Source: Prevotella sp. tf2-5
GTDB taxonomy: Bacteria; Bacteroidota; Bacteroidia; Bacteroidales; Bacteroidaceae
DNA length: 35,781 bases
Direction of reading: 5' to 3'
Assembly: GCF_900115435.1 (NCBI RefSeq)
Contig: NZ_FOWK01000017.1
Span: 1 to 35,781, forward strand
The notes under the pieces are model-generated. The model saw only the letters and a list, made by a program, of their open reading frames with translations, had not been told where the DNA came from and ran no database searches. Positions 1 through 6,925 of this stretch are shown here, in pieces. A program made the translations under genes and the position numbers. The stretch's first letter is position 1. Every line of letters begins with the position of its first letter.

Positions 1-588
1 TGCGCGTGTATCGGACATCAGCCGCACGTCCTTCACCAGCCAGGTGATGAATGCCCTTGACCAGTGGGTCTGCTTCTTTGAGAACCGCTCCGGGTATTCC
101 ACGCCATGACAATGCAGCATGTGCTTGACTCTCGACTTGTATGCGCCGAGTTGCTTCTGTATCGTCCTGCGTATGCGCACTACAGAGCGGTCGTCGATAT
201 ACTGCTTCTCTAAGATGTAGTTGCCCATGAGATGTTCTGCCTTCAAGGATCTCGCCAGTTTCACCGCATCCACCCTGTCGGTCTTCATCACCTCCTCATA
301 CTGCGTTGTCGGAACGTCTGCAGCATGGATTACCATGCACTCAATACCAACATCCTTCAGGGCATAGTAGGTAGAGAAGCCACTGAAGCCAGACTCATAG
401 ACAGCCTGATACTTGCCATCCGGGTAATTCTTCTTCAAAAAGTCAAAGAGCTCTTTTGCTGAAGGCTTCTGGGAATGCCTCCTTACAATTCCTATTTCAG
501 GGGCTATCGCCACCTCCCAATTTTTCGCATGGACATCAATTCCTATGAAAATCTTTTGTCCTTTGAAAGAAATTTTGTTCCTTTGCAT
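1..588 (-). CDS. IS110-family transposase, N-terminal part (truncated by window edge)
   Basis: The minus strand reads 196 codons from an ATG at 588 straight off the window edge with no stop. The N-terminus carries FIGIDVHAKNWEVAIAPE, then YESGFSG and KTDRVDAVKLA. These match the first Asp, the Glu and the next Asp of the RuvC-like DEDD domain of IS110 transposases (residues about 18, 64 and 105). The C-terminal Tnp domain with its serine lies outside the window. The family moves as a circular intermediate using a bridge RNA. Most of the small plus-strand reading frames in this stretch are shadows. The structured DNA just upstream of the ATG (701-781) fits the long non-coding left end expected of the IS110 group. 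Family assignment is firm; whether the copy is intact cannot be seen. Confidence 0.93.
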   Translation of the reverse strand, partial: MQRNKISFKGQKIFIGIDVHAKNWEVAIAPEIGIVRRHSQKPSAKELFDFLKKNYPDGKYQAVYESGFSGFSTYYALKDVGIECMVIHAADVPTTQYEEVMKTDRVDAVKLARSLKAEHLMGNYILEKQYIDDRSVVRIRRTIQKQLGAYKSRVKHMLHCHGVEYPERFSKKQTHWSRAFITWLVKDVRLMSDTRA

Positions 589-700
589 CACGGTACGGTA
601 TTTAATTGTGAATGTATATTGTTTATTTGCACTTACAAAAATACAATCCAATTATTATCGTACCAAATTTTTCTACTTTTTTTTCTTCGCGTAGCCCTTT

Positions 701-781
701 TCACGCAACGTGAGATGTAGAGGTTCTCGAAGCTTAGCGAAGAGGTTCTCTGCACCTCACGGTGCGGAATATTCCTCTACC
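701..781 (-). ncRNA. candidate IS110 bridge RNA (structured upstream segment)
   Basis: Read on the minus strand towards the transposase, three structures follow each other. An arm GTAGAGG (774-780) can close with CCTCTAC (717-723). Inside it is a perfect stem GCACC/GGTGC (752-765) with a GTGA tetraloop. After it comes TCACG-TTG-CGTGA (701-713). IS110-group elements encode their bridge RNA in exactly this position. The segment also contains GAGGTTCTC twice, exactly 22 bp apart (720 and 742). The RNA role is inferred; the ends are approximate. Confidence 0.4.
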
Positions 782-845
782 TAAAGATCGTATCCTATTG
801 GTCTATTGGTGTTTCCGACTGCAAACATAGTAACTGTTATTCAAA

Positions 846-866
846 CTGTAATCTGTAATCTGTAAT
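846..866. repeat. 7-bp tandem repeat, three units of CTGTAAT
   Basis: Three perfect consecutive copies of CTGTAAT at 846-852, 853-859 and 860-866, between the IS110 end and the next promoter. Confidence 0.85.
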
Positions 867-929
867 GCTTTGCTATAAAAAGAAGACCTAAAAAAATGTC
901 AATCAATTCCTTTTTCGCAAAAAAAGAAT

Positions 930-937
930 TAACTTTG
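930..937 (+). promoter_or_regulatory. Bacteroidota -7 promoter element for the secreted gene pair
   Basis: TAACTTTG matches the Bacteroidota -7 consensus TAnnTTTG. The -33 element is weak, lying in a T-rich stretch near 906-915. It would give a leader of about 85 nt before the ATG at 1028. Confidence 0.5.
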
Positions 938-1027
938 TAGCGAGGAACTGAACGAGAATGGTATTTCTTAATAGTACAGGAATATGAATGTGAAATTCAA
1001 TGTATAACAATAAAAACATCAAGGATT

Positions 1028-1927
1028 ATGAGAAAGATTTTTTTACTCGCAGCATTTGTTTGTTTCGCTGCACTGAGTGTCAGCGCTCAGACGGAAGAAT
1101 CGGAAAGCAAGACTGAGAAGATGCTTCGCTTGACGAAAACAGCCAACGAGAACCCTACGGACTGGAAAGCCCAGTTAGAGGCAGGTCATTTCTTGCTCGA
1201 CAAGGAAAAAGGAGTGTATAATCAGTCGCAGGCTGAGAAGTATTATGAGCGCATTTATCATCTGGCTACCGACTATAACAAGGAGATACCCGATTCGGTC
1301 ATCCGCGAAACTGGCTTCATGCTGATGTCAGTGGCTGCTGACAAGAAAAACTTTGATAAGGCATTATTCTATATTGACGCGATGACCCATGCCCGAAGAG
1401 TAGGTGTGGATATCAGTGACGAGTACATGAATTCGATCGACGTTTGTGGTATAATGTACAGCATGATAAAAGAGGACATGGTAAAACCATTGGCATACAT
1501 AATGAATATTCGTGAGAGGCTAACCAAGAACAAGACTCCGGGAATTGAATACACGGATGTGTTAACCACAATATTGTTTGAACGGCTGATGGAAAAATAC
1601 AAGGATATGTTCGGCGACAAGATGATGGAATTGACCCTCGATGACAAGAAATATATCATGATATCAAAGGGTGATTGGAACATAGAAAAGCCTCTCGTGG
1701 GGTGGATGCAGAAAGAGGAAGGAAGTCCAATGGTGCTATATGGCGAGGACGGTAAGGTTTATGATGACAAGCACGGCAAAATGGAGTACGGTTTCGATTG
1801 GTACAAGAACGGGGTTGTGCCAAAGGAGGGGGTGAACATGCGGTTGATTACCGTCACGCCCGAACGCCGTCAGCAGATGGTCGAGGCATACCGTAACTAT
1901 CTGAAGAATGCTAAGAAGAATAAGTAA
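1028..1927 (+). CDS. secreted protein of unknown function, possibly TPR-like helical
   Basis: A 299-residue protein with a clear signal peptide (MRKIFLLAAFVCFAALSVSAQ, cleavage after AQ). The mature part looks alpha-helical. Residues about 35-120 contain pairs of helices with LEAGHFLLDKEKG and KYYERIYHLA, which resembles tetratricopeptide-type packing but is not a diagnostic match. The C-terminal third is mixed and ends in a lysine-rich tail. It is followed after 30 bp by a second secreted protein, and both share the terminator at 2847, so they probably form a two-gene unit driven from the promoter near 930. I do not recognise a specific family. Expected location: periplasm or outer-membrane surface. 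Confidence 0.8.
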   Translation: MRKIFLLAAFVCFAALSVSAQTEESESKTEKMLRLTKTANENPTDWKAQLEAGHFLLDKEKGVYNQSQAEKYYERIYHLATDYNKEIPDSVIRETGFMLMSVAADKKNFDKALFYIDAMTHARRVGVDISDEYMNSIDVCGIMYSMIKEDMVKPLAYIMNIRERLTKNKTPGIEYTDVLTTILFERLMEKYKDMFGDKMMELTLDDKKYIMISKGDWNIEKPLVGWMQKEEGSPMVLYGEDGKVYDDKHGKMEYGFDWYKNGVVPKEGVNMRLITVTPERRQQMVEAYRNYLKNAKKNK

Positions 1928-1957
1928 CAAGAGTATGAATCTTAATCATTTTTCTAT

Positions 1958-2833
1958 ATGAGATTTTTTTTAGTGACGCTCGCAGCAGTCCTTTGCTGCT
2001 CAATGACAGTTTTTGCCCAGACGGACAGGAACAGGACGTATAGAATTACGTTGAACAACGTACAGTATGCCCACCACAACGAGAAAATGTCGGCGGGTGA
2101 TGCCGTGGGCAAAATTCTCGGTGGCGTACTGACTGGACAGACCTCTGTGCAGGCTACCAAGTATGAAGATGATGTTAAGAGTGCTATCATCAAGGGACTT
2201 TCTGGTGCCTACCGCTTCAGATACAACGACGGATTGTTAAAGTTGGACGATGTCGTGGAGGAAGGCAATCTCGTGGTCGATGCGATTATCACCAATATAA
2301 TGGCGAATTCAAGCGGTCGCTCATGGAAGGACAAGGATGACAAGACACAGGTATCCACCACATATACGGGCGTGGCTGAGGTGATACTTACGCTGAAGGA
2401 TGCCAAGACGGGTGAGATTATGGCAAATCCCTCGTTTAAAGGTCAGGGAATGTCGGGTTCATCTTATTCAACTTCCGATAAGGCCATCCAGGATGCACTC
2501 AATGGACTCTCAAGCCGCATCACTGTCTGGCTCAACAATTACTGTCCGCTACGTGCCAACATCATAGAAGGTGGTGCTACCAAGAAGGACAAGCAGAAAG
2601 AAGTATATATTGACCTCGGGAGCAGCGAAGGTGCTTTCGTAGGCTTGCATATGGGCGTCTATGAAGTGAAGTCTATCGCCGGTCGTGAGGCAAAATCACA
2701 AATCGGGAAACTGAAAGTCGAGGCTGTGGAGGGCGACGACATCAGTCGCTGCAAGGTGCAGAGCGGTGGCAAAGAGATAAAGGCCGCCATTGGCGCAGGA
2801 CAGCAACTTAAGGTAATAAGTCTCGGCAAGTAA
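1958..2833 (+). CDS. secreted CsgG/LpoB-like protein with FlgT-like C-terminal domain (tentative)
   Basis: A 291-residue protein with a signal peptide ending in VFAQ (about residue 21). Residues 25-200 look like the alpha/beta fold of CsgG/LpoB-type proteins: alternating strands, a conserved-looking VDAIITNIM strand, and the helical segment AIQDALNGLSSRITVWL. Residues about 215-290 (VYIDLGSSEGAFVGLHMGVY and following) read as a small beta-barrel-like domain similar to the C-terminal domain of FlgT, where GSxxGxxxGxxxxVY is typical. Proteins of this architecture are usually periplasmic or outer-membrane associated. Both domain calls are inference from motif appearance. It is the downstream partner of the secreted helical protein at 1028, and a strong hairpin terminator follows 13 bp after its stop. 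Confidence 0.75.
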   Translation: MRFFLVTLAAVLCCSMTVFAQTDRNRTYRITLNNVQYAHHNEKMSAGDAVGKILGGVLTGQTSVQATKYEDDVKSAIIKGLSGAYRFRYNDGLLKLDDVVEEGNLVVDAIITNIMANSSGRSWKDKDDKTQVSTTYTGVAEVILTLKDAKTGEIMANPSFKGQGMSGSSYSTSDKAIQDALNGLSSRITVWLNNYCPLRANIIEGGATKKDKQKEVYIDLGSSEGAFVGLHMGVYEVKSIAGREAKSQIGKLKVEAVEGDDISRCKVQSGGKEIKAAIGAGQQLKVISLGK

Positions 2834-2846
2834 TCAGCACATGAAT

Positions 2847-2883
2847 AAATTCCCCAACAACCAAACGGACTGTTGGGGAATTT
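2847..2883. terminator. bidirectional intrinsic terminator
   Basis: A perfect 13-bp stem AAATTCCCCAACA / TGTTGGGGAATTT with an 11-nt loop, directly after the stop at 2833. T-rich flanks on both strands mean it can also serve the minus-strand remnant that ends at 2908. Confidence 0.85.
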
Positions 2884-2907
2884 ATTATAATCTGTTTCAA
2901 CTAGCGT

Positions 2908-3342
2908 TTACTCTCTCGGATACAAATACCAGTCGGCATGCTCTGCACCATTTGACAGCACCCATGGCAGGAAAGAAGGATATAATTCATCAATCTTGAC
3001 ACTTTCATTCGAACGCAACAGAAGTGTCTCTTTAAAGTTGTCAAGGTTAGCACCTTCCAGATAGAAAGCGAAAGGATAGTTTCCGCTACGTACGAAATAC
3101 TTGCCTTCTGATGGCACAGACTTGTCGTCCATAGTTCCAAAATAACTTGTTATCATCTTGGAGGTAGGAGCCTCAAAAGGAATATGAACCTCCCAACGAC
3201 CAGTGCCCTCTGTGCGATAGATGAACGGCTTGATCTCAGCAACATTGCTGATCTTCTTAAGTCCAGGCGACTCATAGTTCAACTCTAAGATATAGGTTGT
3301 CCCCAACTCAGCCTTGATATTAAATAAGTGTAAAAAGGACAA
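2908..3342 (-). pseudogene. C-terminal fragment of an LruC-domain (DUF4842) protein
   Basis: About 144 codons are open, but there is no proper start: the only initiator is a TTG at 3342, and an in-frame stop lies at 3355-3357. The translation has the features of the C-terminal LruC/DUF4842 domain of secreted Bacteroidota proteins: a WEVHIPFEAPTSKMITSYFG strand-loop block, the DD (MDDKS) turn, a YPFAFYLEG block and the ending HADWYLYPRE. Full-length members are several hundred residues long with a signal peptide and are thought to be surface or fimbria-associated. This copy has lost its 5' part. It sits next to two further orphan gene ends on the plus strand, which points to a rearranged region. 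Confidence 0.7.
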
Positions 3343-3388
3343 AATAAAATTGTATTATCTTTTTCATCACAATTAAAATTTTCTCTAA

Positions 3389-3490
3389 GACGACTATAAG
3401 ACGCGCCAAGTGCCCGATGGTGTAGATAAAGACGGACATACTAAATACAGGACTGACGACCTCAACGTTATGTTGCGTTTAAGTCGTTAG
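3389..3490 (+). pseudogene. orphan 3' gene end (33 codons)
   Basis: After a TAA at 3386, a start-less open stretch of 33 codons runs to a TAG. It encodes DDYKTRQVPDGVDKDG and ends in NVMLRLSR. Composition is protein-like, but there is no start, no promoter and no recognisable family. It is probably the tail of a deleted gene. Confidence 0.35.
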
Positions 3491-3509
3491 AAAAATAAAA
3501 TGATAATGA

Positions 3510-3608
3510 CAGTTGGTACACACTGGGGGCGTGAAACTGAACGGCAAACCCACCCAAGAGGGAGTGTATATCAATAAGGGGAAAAAGCGATTGAAGTACT
3601 CTCGGTAA
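3510..3608 (+). pseudogene. orphan C-terminal tail of a secreted protein (32 codons)
   Basis: A start-less stretch between a TGA (3507) and TAA (3606) reads LNGKPTQEGVYINKGKK followed by RLKYSR. The GVYINKGKK pattern resembles the C-terminal tails (G-I/V-Y-I-x-x-GKK) common on secreted Prevotella and Bacteroides proteins. It is interpreted as the last remnant of such a gene, converging on the SGNH gene at 3612. Confidence 0.45.
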
Positions 3609-3611
3609 TCA

Positions 3612-4286
3612 TCAAGGCAGGGCAGCAGCCACCTGGTCGGCGATAGCCTTCATACCTTTCTGTGAGGGATGTCCCCATTGCTTCTCAATATCCACCAACT
3701 GGATATACTTCACGTTATAATGATCGCAGATGGTCTTCATGGAGGAAGTCACCTCCTCCGACAGTTCCGTATTGATAATGACATACACCTCCGTACCCGG
3801 GTAATAGTTCTGCAGGTTGGCGAGAAGATACGCCATAGCAGGACGGAAATTGTAGAGGTCGCTCTTCTGCCAGTTGCCATACTGGAAATCCCCGATGGGA
3901 GACTTCGCCCAGCTATCATTCGTACCCCCGAATACCAAGATGACATCAGGAGAGCCCAGATACCTCAGACGAGTACAGAAAGAACGGTCGCTGTAGTCGT
4001 CCCCCTTATAACCCGTATGACAGATGGTAGCGCCAGAGAACGAGTTGTTCTGGCAAAGGCGGTAGCCATGCTCGCGGATCATTTGGTGCCACCACAACTG
4101 GCGCACGTCCTGAACATCATTATTCTCAGCCTTCTCCTGCGGATACCACACATAGTTCGTGTCAGGAACCACATACCCCTTAAAGGTGCTGTAGGAATCA
4201 CCCAGGATAGAGATACCACGTTTGGACTGTGCCTGCACGGCGATGCAAGCAATGACGACAACTGTAAATAAAGCGACTTTTCTCAT
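3612..4286 (-). CDS. secreted SGNH/GDSL-family hydrolase
   Basis: A 224-residue protein with a signal peptide ending in VQAQ (residue 20). Block I is ILGDSYS with the nucleophile Ser31. Block II Gly is in SFSGA (Gly85). Block III is GGTND with Asn123. Block V carries His206 in QWGHPSQKG. This order defines the SGNH esterase/lipase superfamily, which includes carbohydrate and acetyl-xylan esterases. The block V pattern DxxH appears as QxxH (Gln203), so the usual supporting Asp is missing or supplied elsewhere (Asp199 is near). Expected to act in the periplasm or at the surface; substrate unknown. It lies 23 bp beyond the tRNA-Asp terminator hairpin and could be read through from the tRNA promoter. 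Confidence 0.88.
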   Translation of the reverse strand: MRKVALFTVVVIACIAVQAQSKRGISILGDSYSTFKGYVVPDTNYVWYPQEKAENNDVQDVRQLWWHQMIREHGYRLCQNNSFSGATICHTGYKGDDYSDRSFCTRLRYLGSPDVILVFGGTNDSWAKSPIGDFQYGNWQKSDLYNFRPAMAYLLANLQNYYPGTEVYVIINTELSEEVTSSMKTICDHYNVKYIQLVDIEKQWGHPSQKGMKAIADQVAAALP

Positions 4287-4309
4287 CTCACAAAATGGTT
4301 AGTTAAACA

Positions 4310-4343
4310 AAAAGCTCACTGAATCGTGATTCAATGAGCTTTT
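4310..4343 (-). terminator. intrinsic terminator downstream of tRNA-Asp
   Basis: AAAAGCTCACTGAATC / GATTCAATGAGCTTTT form a 16-bp stem with one A-C mismatch and a 2-nt centre. On the minus strand it follows the tRNA 3' end by one base and ends in a T run. Confidence 0.75.
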
Positions 4344-4344
4344 G

Positions 4345-4418
4345 CGGTGCGTACGAGACTCGAACTCGTGACCTCCTGCGTGACAGGCAGGCATTCTAAC
4401 CAACTGAACTAACGCACC
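4345..4418 (-). tRNA. tRNA-Asp (anticodon GTC)
   Basis: A 74-nt cloverleaf on the minus strand: acceptor GGTGCGT/ACGCACC, D arm GTTC...GAAT, anticodon stem CCTGC/GCAGG with loop CTGTCAC (anticodon GTC), T arm ACGAG-TTCGAGT-CTCGT, and discriminator G as expected for tRNA-Asp. The 3' CCA is not encoded. Confidence 0.97.
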
Positions 4419-4437
4419 AGTTTCTGTTTTGCGGGTG

Positions 4438-4469
4438 CAAAGGTAGAGAGAAAATCTTATATTGCAAAA
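4438..4469 (-). promoter_or_regulatory. promoter of tRNA-Asp
   Basis: On the minus strand TACCTTTG (4438-4445) matches TAnnTTTG, and TTTTGC (4464-4469) lies 18 bp upstream as a -33 element. Transcription would start about 12 bp before the tRNA. Confidence 0.7.
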
Positions 4470-4485
4470 CTATTTATGTTAAAAT

Positions 4486-4989
4486 TTATAAAATCCTCTG
4501 CAATAAAATCGCGTCATGGTACTCACGTCCATCATACAGCCAGTCACTTAATCTGGCTGACTCCTTGAAAGCCAATTTGTTAAAGAGGTTTATGACCTCC
4601 ACATGTTGCTCGTTGATGATCACATACACCTGATGAAGATGTAGGATGTGAAGTGAGTACTGCAAGACCTCCTGAACGGCAGCAAAGGCATAGCCGGCAT
4701 GCCGGAAGTCTTTCTGAATGACGATTCCCAGTTCCGCACGACGGTGCTGAGGATCAAAATTCACCACGTCCGCCATACCGACCACCTCACCGTCCTCGTT
4801 CTCCACGATGAGTCGTACCTGACGGTCGCTATAGATATCATCCTTGGCTTGAGCGATATAGTCATGCAAGACATATCGGGAGTACGGCACATTAGTGATA
4901 CCGACATCCCAAAGCGACATGTCATTCTCTATGGTATAGAGGAGGTCGAGGTCCTCCGGCTCCAAGGCTCTCAGCTTAATCTTTTTCAT
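4486..4989 (-). CDS. GNAT-family N-acetyltransferase
   Basis: A 167-residue protein taken from the ATG at 4989; a TTG three codons upstream is less likely. It begins IKLRALEPEDLDLLYTIEND, the usual opening of RimJ/L-type GNAT proteins. It continues with a beta-strand pair (RLIVENEDGEVVGMADVVNF), the strand RRAELGIVIQ and the acetyl-CoA loop region KDFRHAGYAFAAVQEVLQYS, where the RxxGxA pattern replaces the usual QxxGxG. VIINEQHVEVINLFNKLAFKE supplies the typical N-x-x-x-x-x-LYxKxGF-like end. Substrate unknown; spermidine/diamine or ribosomal-protein acetylation are family options. It overlaps the GT2 gene by 14 bp, so the two are translationally coupled in the engB operon. Confidence 0.88.
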   Translation of the reverse strand: MKKIKLRALEPEDLDLLYTIENDMSLWDVGITNVPYSRYVLHDYIAQAKDDIYSDRQVRLIVENEDGEVVGMADVVNFDPQHRRAELGIVIQKDFRHAGYAFAAVQEVLQYSLHILHLHQVYVIINEQHVEVINLFNKLAFKESARLSDWLYDGREYHDAILLQRIL

Positions 4990-5860
4990 AAATGTCAAAA
5001 CTGTCTTTACGAGGATTTACAAAATGCCGCATCCTGCCTGCCATCATCTTGAACATAGCCAGGGTCGCACTGAAATAGATGGCGACCTGTATCGGCAGCG
5101 AGAAGAAGAAACTCAGATGACCGTAGTGTTTACGGAAGAAGATGAGCATCGCCTGATAGAACACATGGACATAGCGGAACGAGCTCTTCTGTGTCGATTC
5201 CCCCTTATAATGAATAATGTCATAGGGAAGATACCAGTTCTGCCATCCCCCATGCAGCATACGGTATGACAGGTCGATATCCTCTCCGTACATGAAGAAG
5301 TCCTCGTCCAAGAGTCCTATCTGATCCAGTGCCTTACGTCGCAGCAGACAGTAGGCACCGCTGACGACCTCTATCTGACAAGGCTCGTCCCAAGGGAGAC
5401 TACTCATGTAGTAACGACGGGTAAAGCCCAGCATCTTAAGCATCGCCACCCAGGGTGTCGGGATCGCGCGGCGTGACTCTGGCGCCGGTTTCCCCTCACG
5501 TGTCAACATACGCACTCCTGCCCCACCCGCCTCTGGATGGGCATCCATGAAGGTGAGACACCCGCGGATGGTATTCTCATAGACGACCGTATCCGGATTC
5601 AGCAACAACACATATTCTGACTCCGACTGGCGAATCGCCTGGTTGTTGGCACGAGCAAAACCGACATTCTCCTGATTGGCTATCAGTTGGACATCCGGAC
5701 AATGGTCCCGCAGGTAGCTGACGGTGTCATCCCTCGAGCAGTTGTCGACGACGATGATCTCCCCGTCAATACCCTCCAGAGCCTTACGGACACTGTCAAT
5801 ACACTCCACCAGGATCTCGCGGACATTATAGCTGACGATGACGACACTGATCTTTTTCAT
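4976..5860 (-). CDS. GT2-family glycosyltransferase
   Basis: A 294-residue inverting glycosyltransferase with a GT-A fold: SVVIVSYNVREILVECIDSV at the N-terminus, VDNCSRDDT (UDP/TDP-sugar binding) and LLLNPDTVV carrying the DxD-like position at about residue 92. It continues with VSGAYCLLRRKALDQIGLLD, then DEDFFMYGEDIDLSYRMLHG (acceptor/catalytic ED). The C-terminal 50 residues contain a hydrophobic stretch near 250-275 that may anchor it to the inner membrane. It most resembles rhamnosyl- or other dTDP-sugar transferases acting on surface polysaccharide. It lies 14 bp after the small membrane protein gene and overlaps the following GNAT gene. Confidence 0.92.
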   Translation of the reverse strand: MKKISVVIVSYNVREILVECIDSVRKALEGIDGEIIVVDNCSRDDTVSYLRDHCPDVQLIANQENVGFARANNQAIRQSESEYVLLLNPDTVVYENTIRGCLTFMDAHPEAGGAGVRMLTREGKPAPESRRAIPTPWVAMLKMLGFTRRYYMSSLPWDEPCQIEVVSGAYCLLRRKALDQIGLLDEDFFMYGEDIDLSYRMLHGGWQNWYLPYDIIHYKGESTQKSSFRYVHVFYQAMLIFFRKHYGHLSFFFSLPIQVAIYFSATLAMFKMMAGRMRHFVNPRKDSFDIYEKD

Positions 5861-5874
5861 ACCACACTATTTGT

Positions 5875-6294
5875 TTATGACTCCGTCTCTGCCAAACAAC
5901 GAGCCATCGACGGGTAGACGAAGGGCTGGCAGATCAGCAGGATGATCGCCATATAACCGAATGTCGTATTCAGATACCACTCATAGAAAAGGGTATTGGC
6001 TATCAGGGGGACATCCAGCAGTTCCATCCGGAGGAGTCCCCATTTCTTCAAGGCGACCTCTTTGCGAGTGACCAGGTCCTGGTGGATCTTCTCCATCTTA
6101 AAAAAGCGCAGGGCAAGGTATATAGACGCAAGCGTCAAGATCTCCATCGTTGTCAACGTGATAAACTCCATTTCTTTTTTCTCTGCCATAGCGCCAGACT
6201 CCAGGACACCTGTCTCATAGACGAGGACGATCAGACCTGTCAGCACCAATGCGCCGACGAATAACGTCATTAGGAAATTACGAGTCTCTTTCAT
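5875..6294 (-). CDS. small membrane protein of unknown function
   Basis: A 139-residue protein with about four hydrophobic segments: residues 8-26 (FLMTLFVGALVLTGLIVLV), 45-63 (LTTMEILTLASIYLALRFF), roughly 93-105, and 112-130 (FGYMAIILLICQPFVYPS). Charged loops include a KEVALKKWGLLR stretch. I do not recognise a named family. It sits 12 bp after recR and 14 bp before the GT2 gene, so it belongs to the engB operon; this placement suggests a conserved inner-membrane protein rather than a stray frame. Confidence 0.8.
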   Translation of the reverse strand: MKETRNFLMTLFVGALVLTGLIVLVYETGVLESGAMAEKKEMEFITLTTMEILTLASIYLALRFFKMEKIHQDLVTRKEVALKKWGLLRMELLDVPLIANTLFYEWYLNTTFGYMAIILLICQPFVYPSMARCLAETES

Positions 6295-6306
6295 ATTCTG
6301 ATATCA

Positions 6307-6921
6307 TTATTTCCCCTCAAAGGGAGTTCTGTTTATAATCGACCGACCGAGTGTCACCTCGTCGGCATATTCCAACTCATCACCGACAGGGATGCCCCGA
6401 GCGATGACACTCAACTTCACATCGTATGGAGCCAGTTTACGGGAGATATAGAAATTGGTAGTGTCACCCTCCATCGTCGAGCTGAGAGCCAGGATCACCT
6501 CCCGAATGTCATCCTCCTCCACCCTCTTCACCAGAGAGTCGATCTCTAAGTCCGCGGGACCTATCCCGTCCATCGGAGAGATGACACCACCCAACACGTG
6601 ATAGAGTCCCGTATACTGCTGGGTGTTCTCCACAGCCATCACATCCTGTATGTTCTCCACCACACAGATGATGGAGGTGTCACGACGACTGTCCGCACAT
6701 ATCGGACAGATATCCGCGTCACTGATGTTATGGCAACGCTGGCAATAGTGCACTTCCTGTCTCATCCTCGCGATAGCCTCTACGAAAGACTGTACGTCCT
6801 CCGCATCCTGTCTCAACTGATAGAGCACCAGTCGTAATGCCGTCCGTCTGCCGATACCTGGTAGTTTTGAAAACTCCTGAACGGCTTTCTCCAGTAATTG
6901 TGATGGATATTTTTGTACCAT
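6307..6921 (-). CDS. recR: recombination protein RecR
   Basis: A 204-residue protein starting MVQKYPSQ at 6921; the 17 residues upstream in frame are noise from the overlapping end of the ABC-F gene. The family order is complete. A helix-hairpin-helix ([13 protein letters not shown]) is followed by a four-cysteine zinc finger ([16 protein letters not shown]). The Toprim domain ([14 protein letters not shown], then the [14 protein letters not shown] segment) and the C-terminal Walker-B-like strand follow. RecR works with RecF and RecO to load RecA on gapped DNA. The start is only 4 bp after the ABC-F stop, so translation is probably coupled. Confidence 0.97.
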   Translation of the reverse strand: MVQKYPSQLLEKAVQEFSKLPGIGRRTALRLVLYQLRQDAEDVQSFVEAIARMRQEVHYCQRCHNISDADICPICADSRRDTSIICVVENIQDVMAVENTQQYTGLYHVLGGVISPMDGIGPADLEIDSLVKRVEEDDIREVILALSSTMEGDTTNFYISRKLAPYDVKLSVIARGIPVGDELEYADEVTLGRSIINRTPFEGK

Positions 6922-6925
6922 AGTT

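Larger units (their letters stand above)
1..781 (-). mobile_element. IS110-family insertion sequence, partial
   Basis: This spans the partial transposase plus about 190 bp of AT-rich and hairpin-rich DNA upstream of its start. IS110 elements have no long terminal inverted repeats, so the outer boundary cannot be set from one copy. I end it at the outer arm of the last hairpin (781). It may extend towards 840, before the 7-bp repeats and the promoter of the next gene. Confidence 0.6.

Noticed and set aside
475..720. 81-codon plus-strand frame upstream of the IS110 transposase
   Set aside because: It overlaps the transposase N-terminus antisense and the IS non-coding end.
3669..4271. 200-codon plus-strand frame opposite the SGNH hydrolase
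   Set aside because: Antisense shadow; the opposite strand has the signal peptide and the catalytic blocks.
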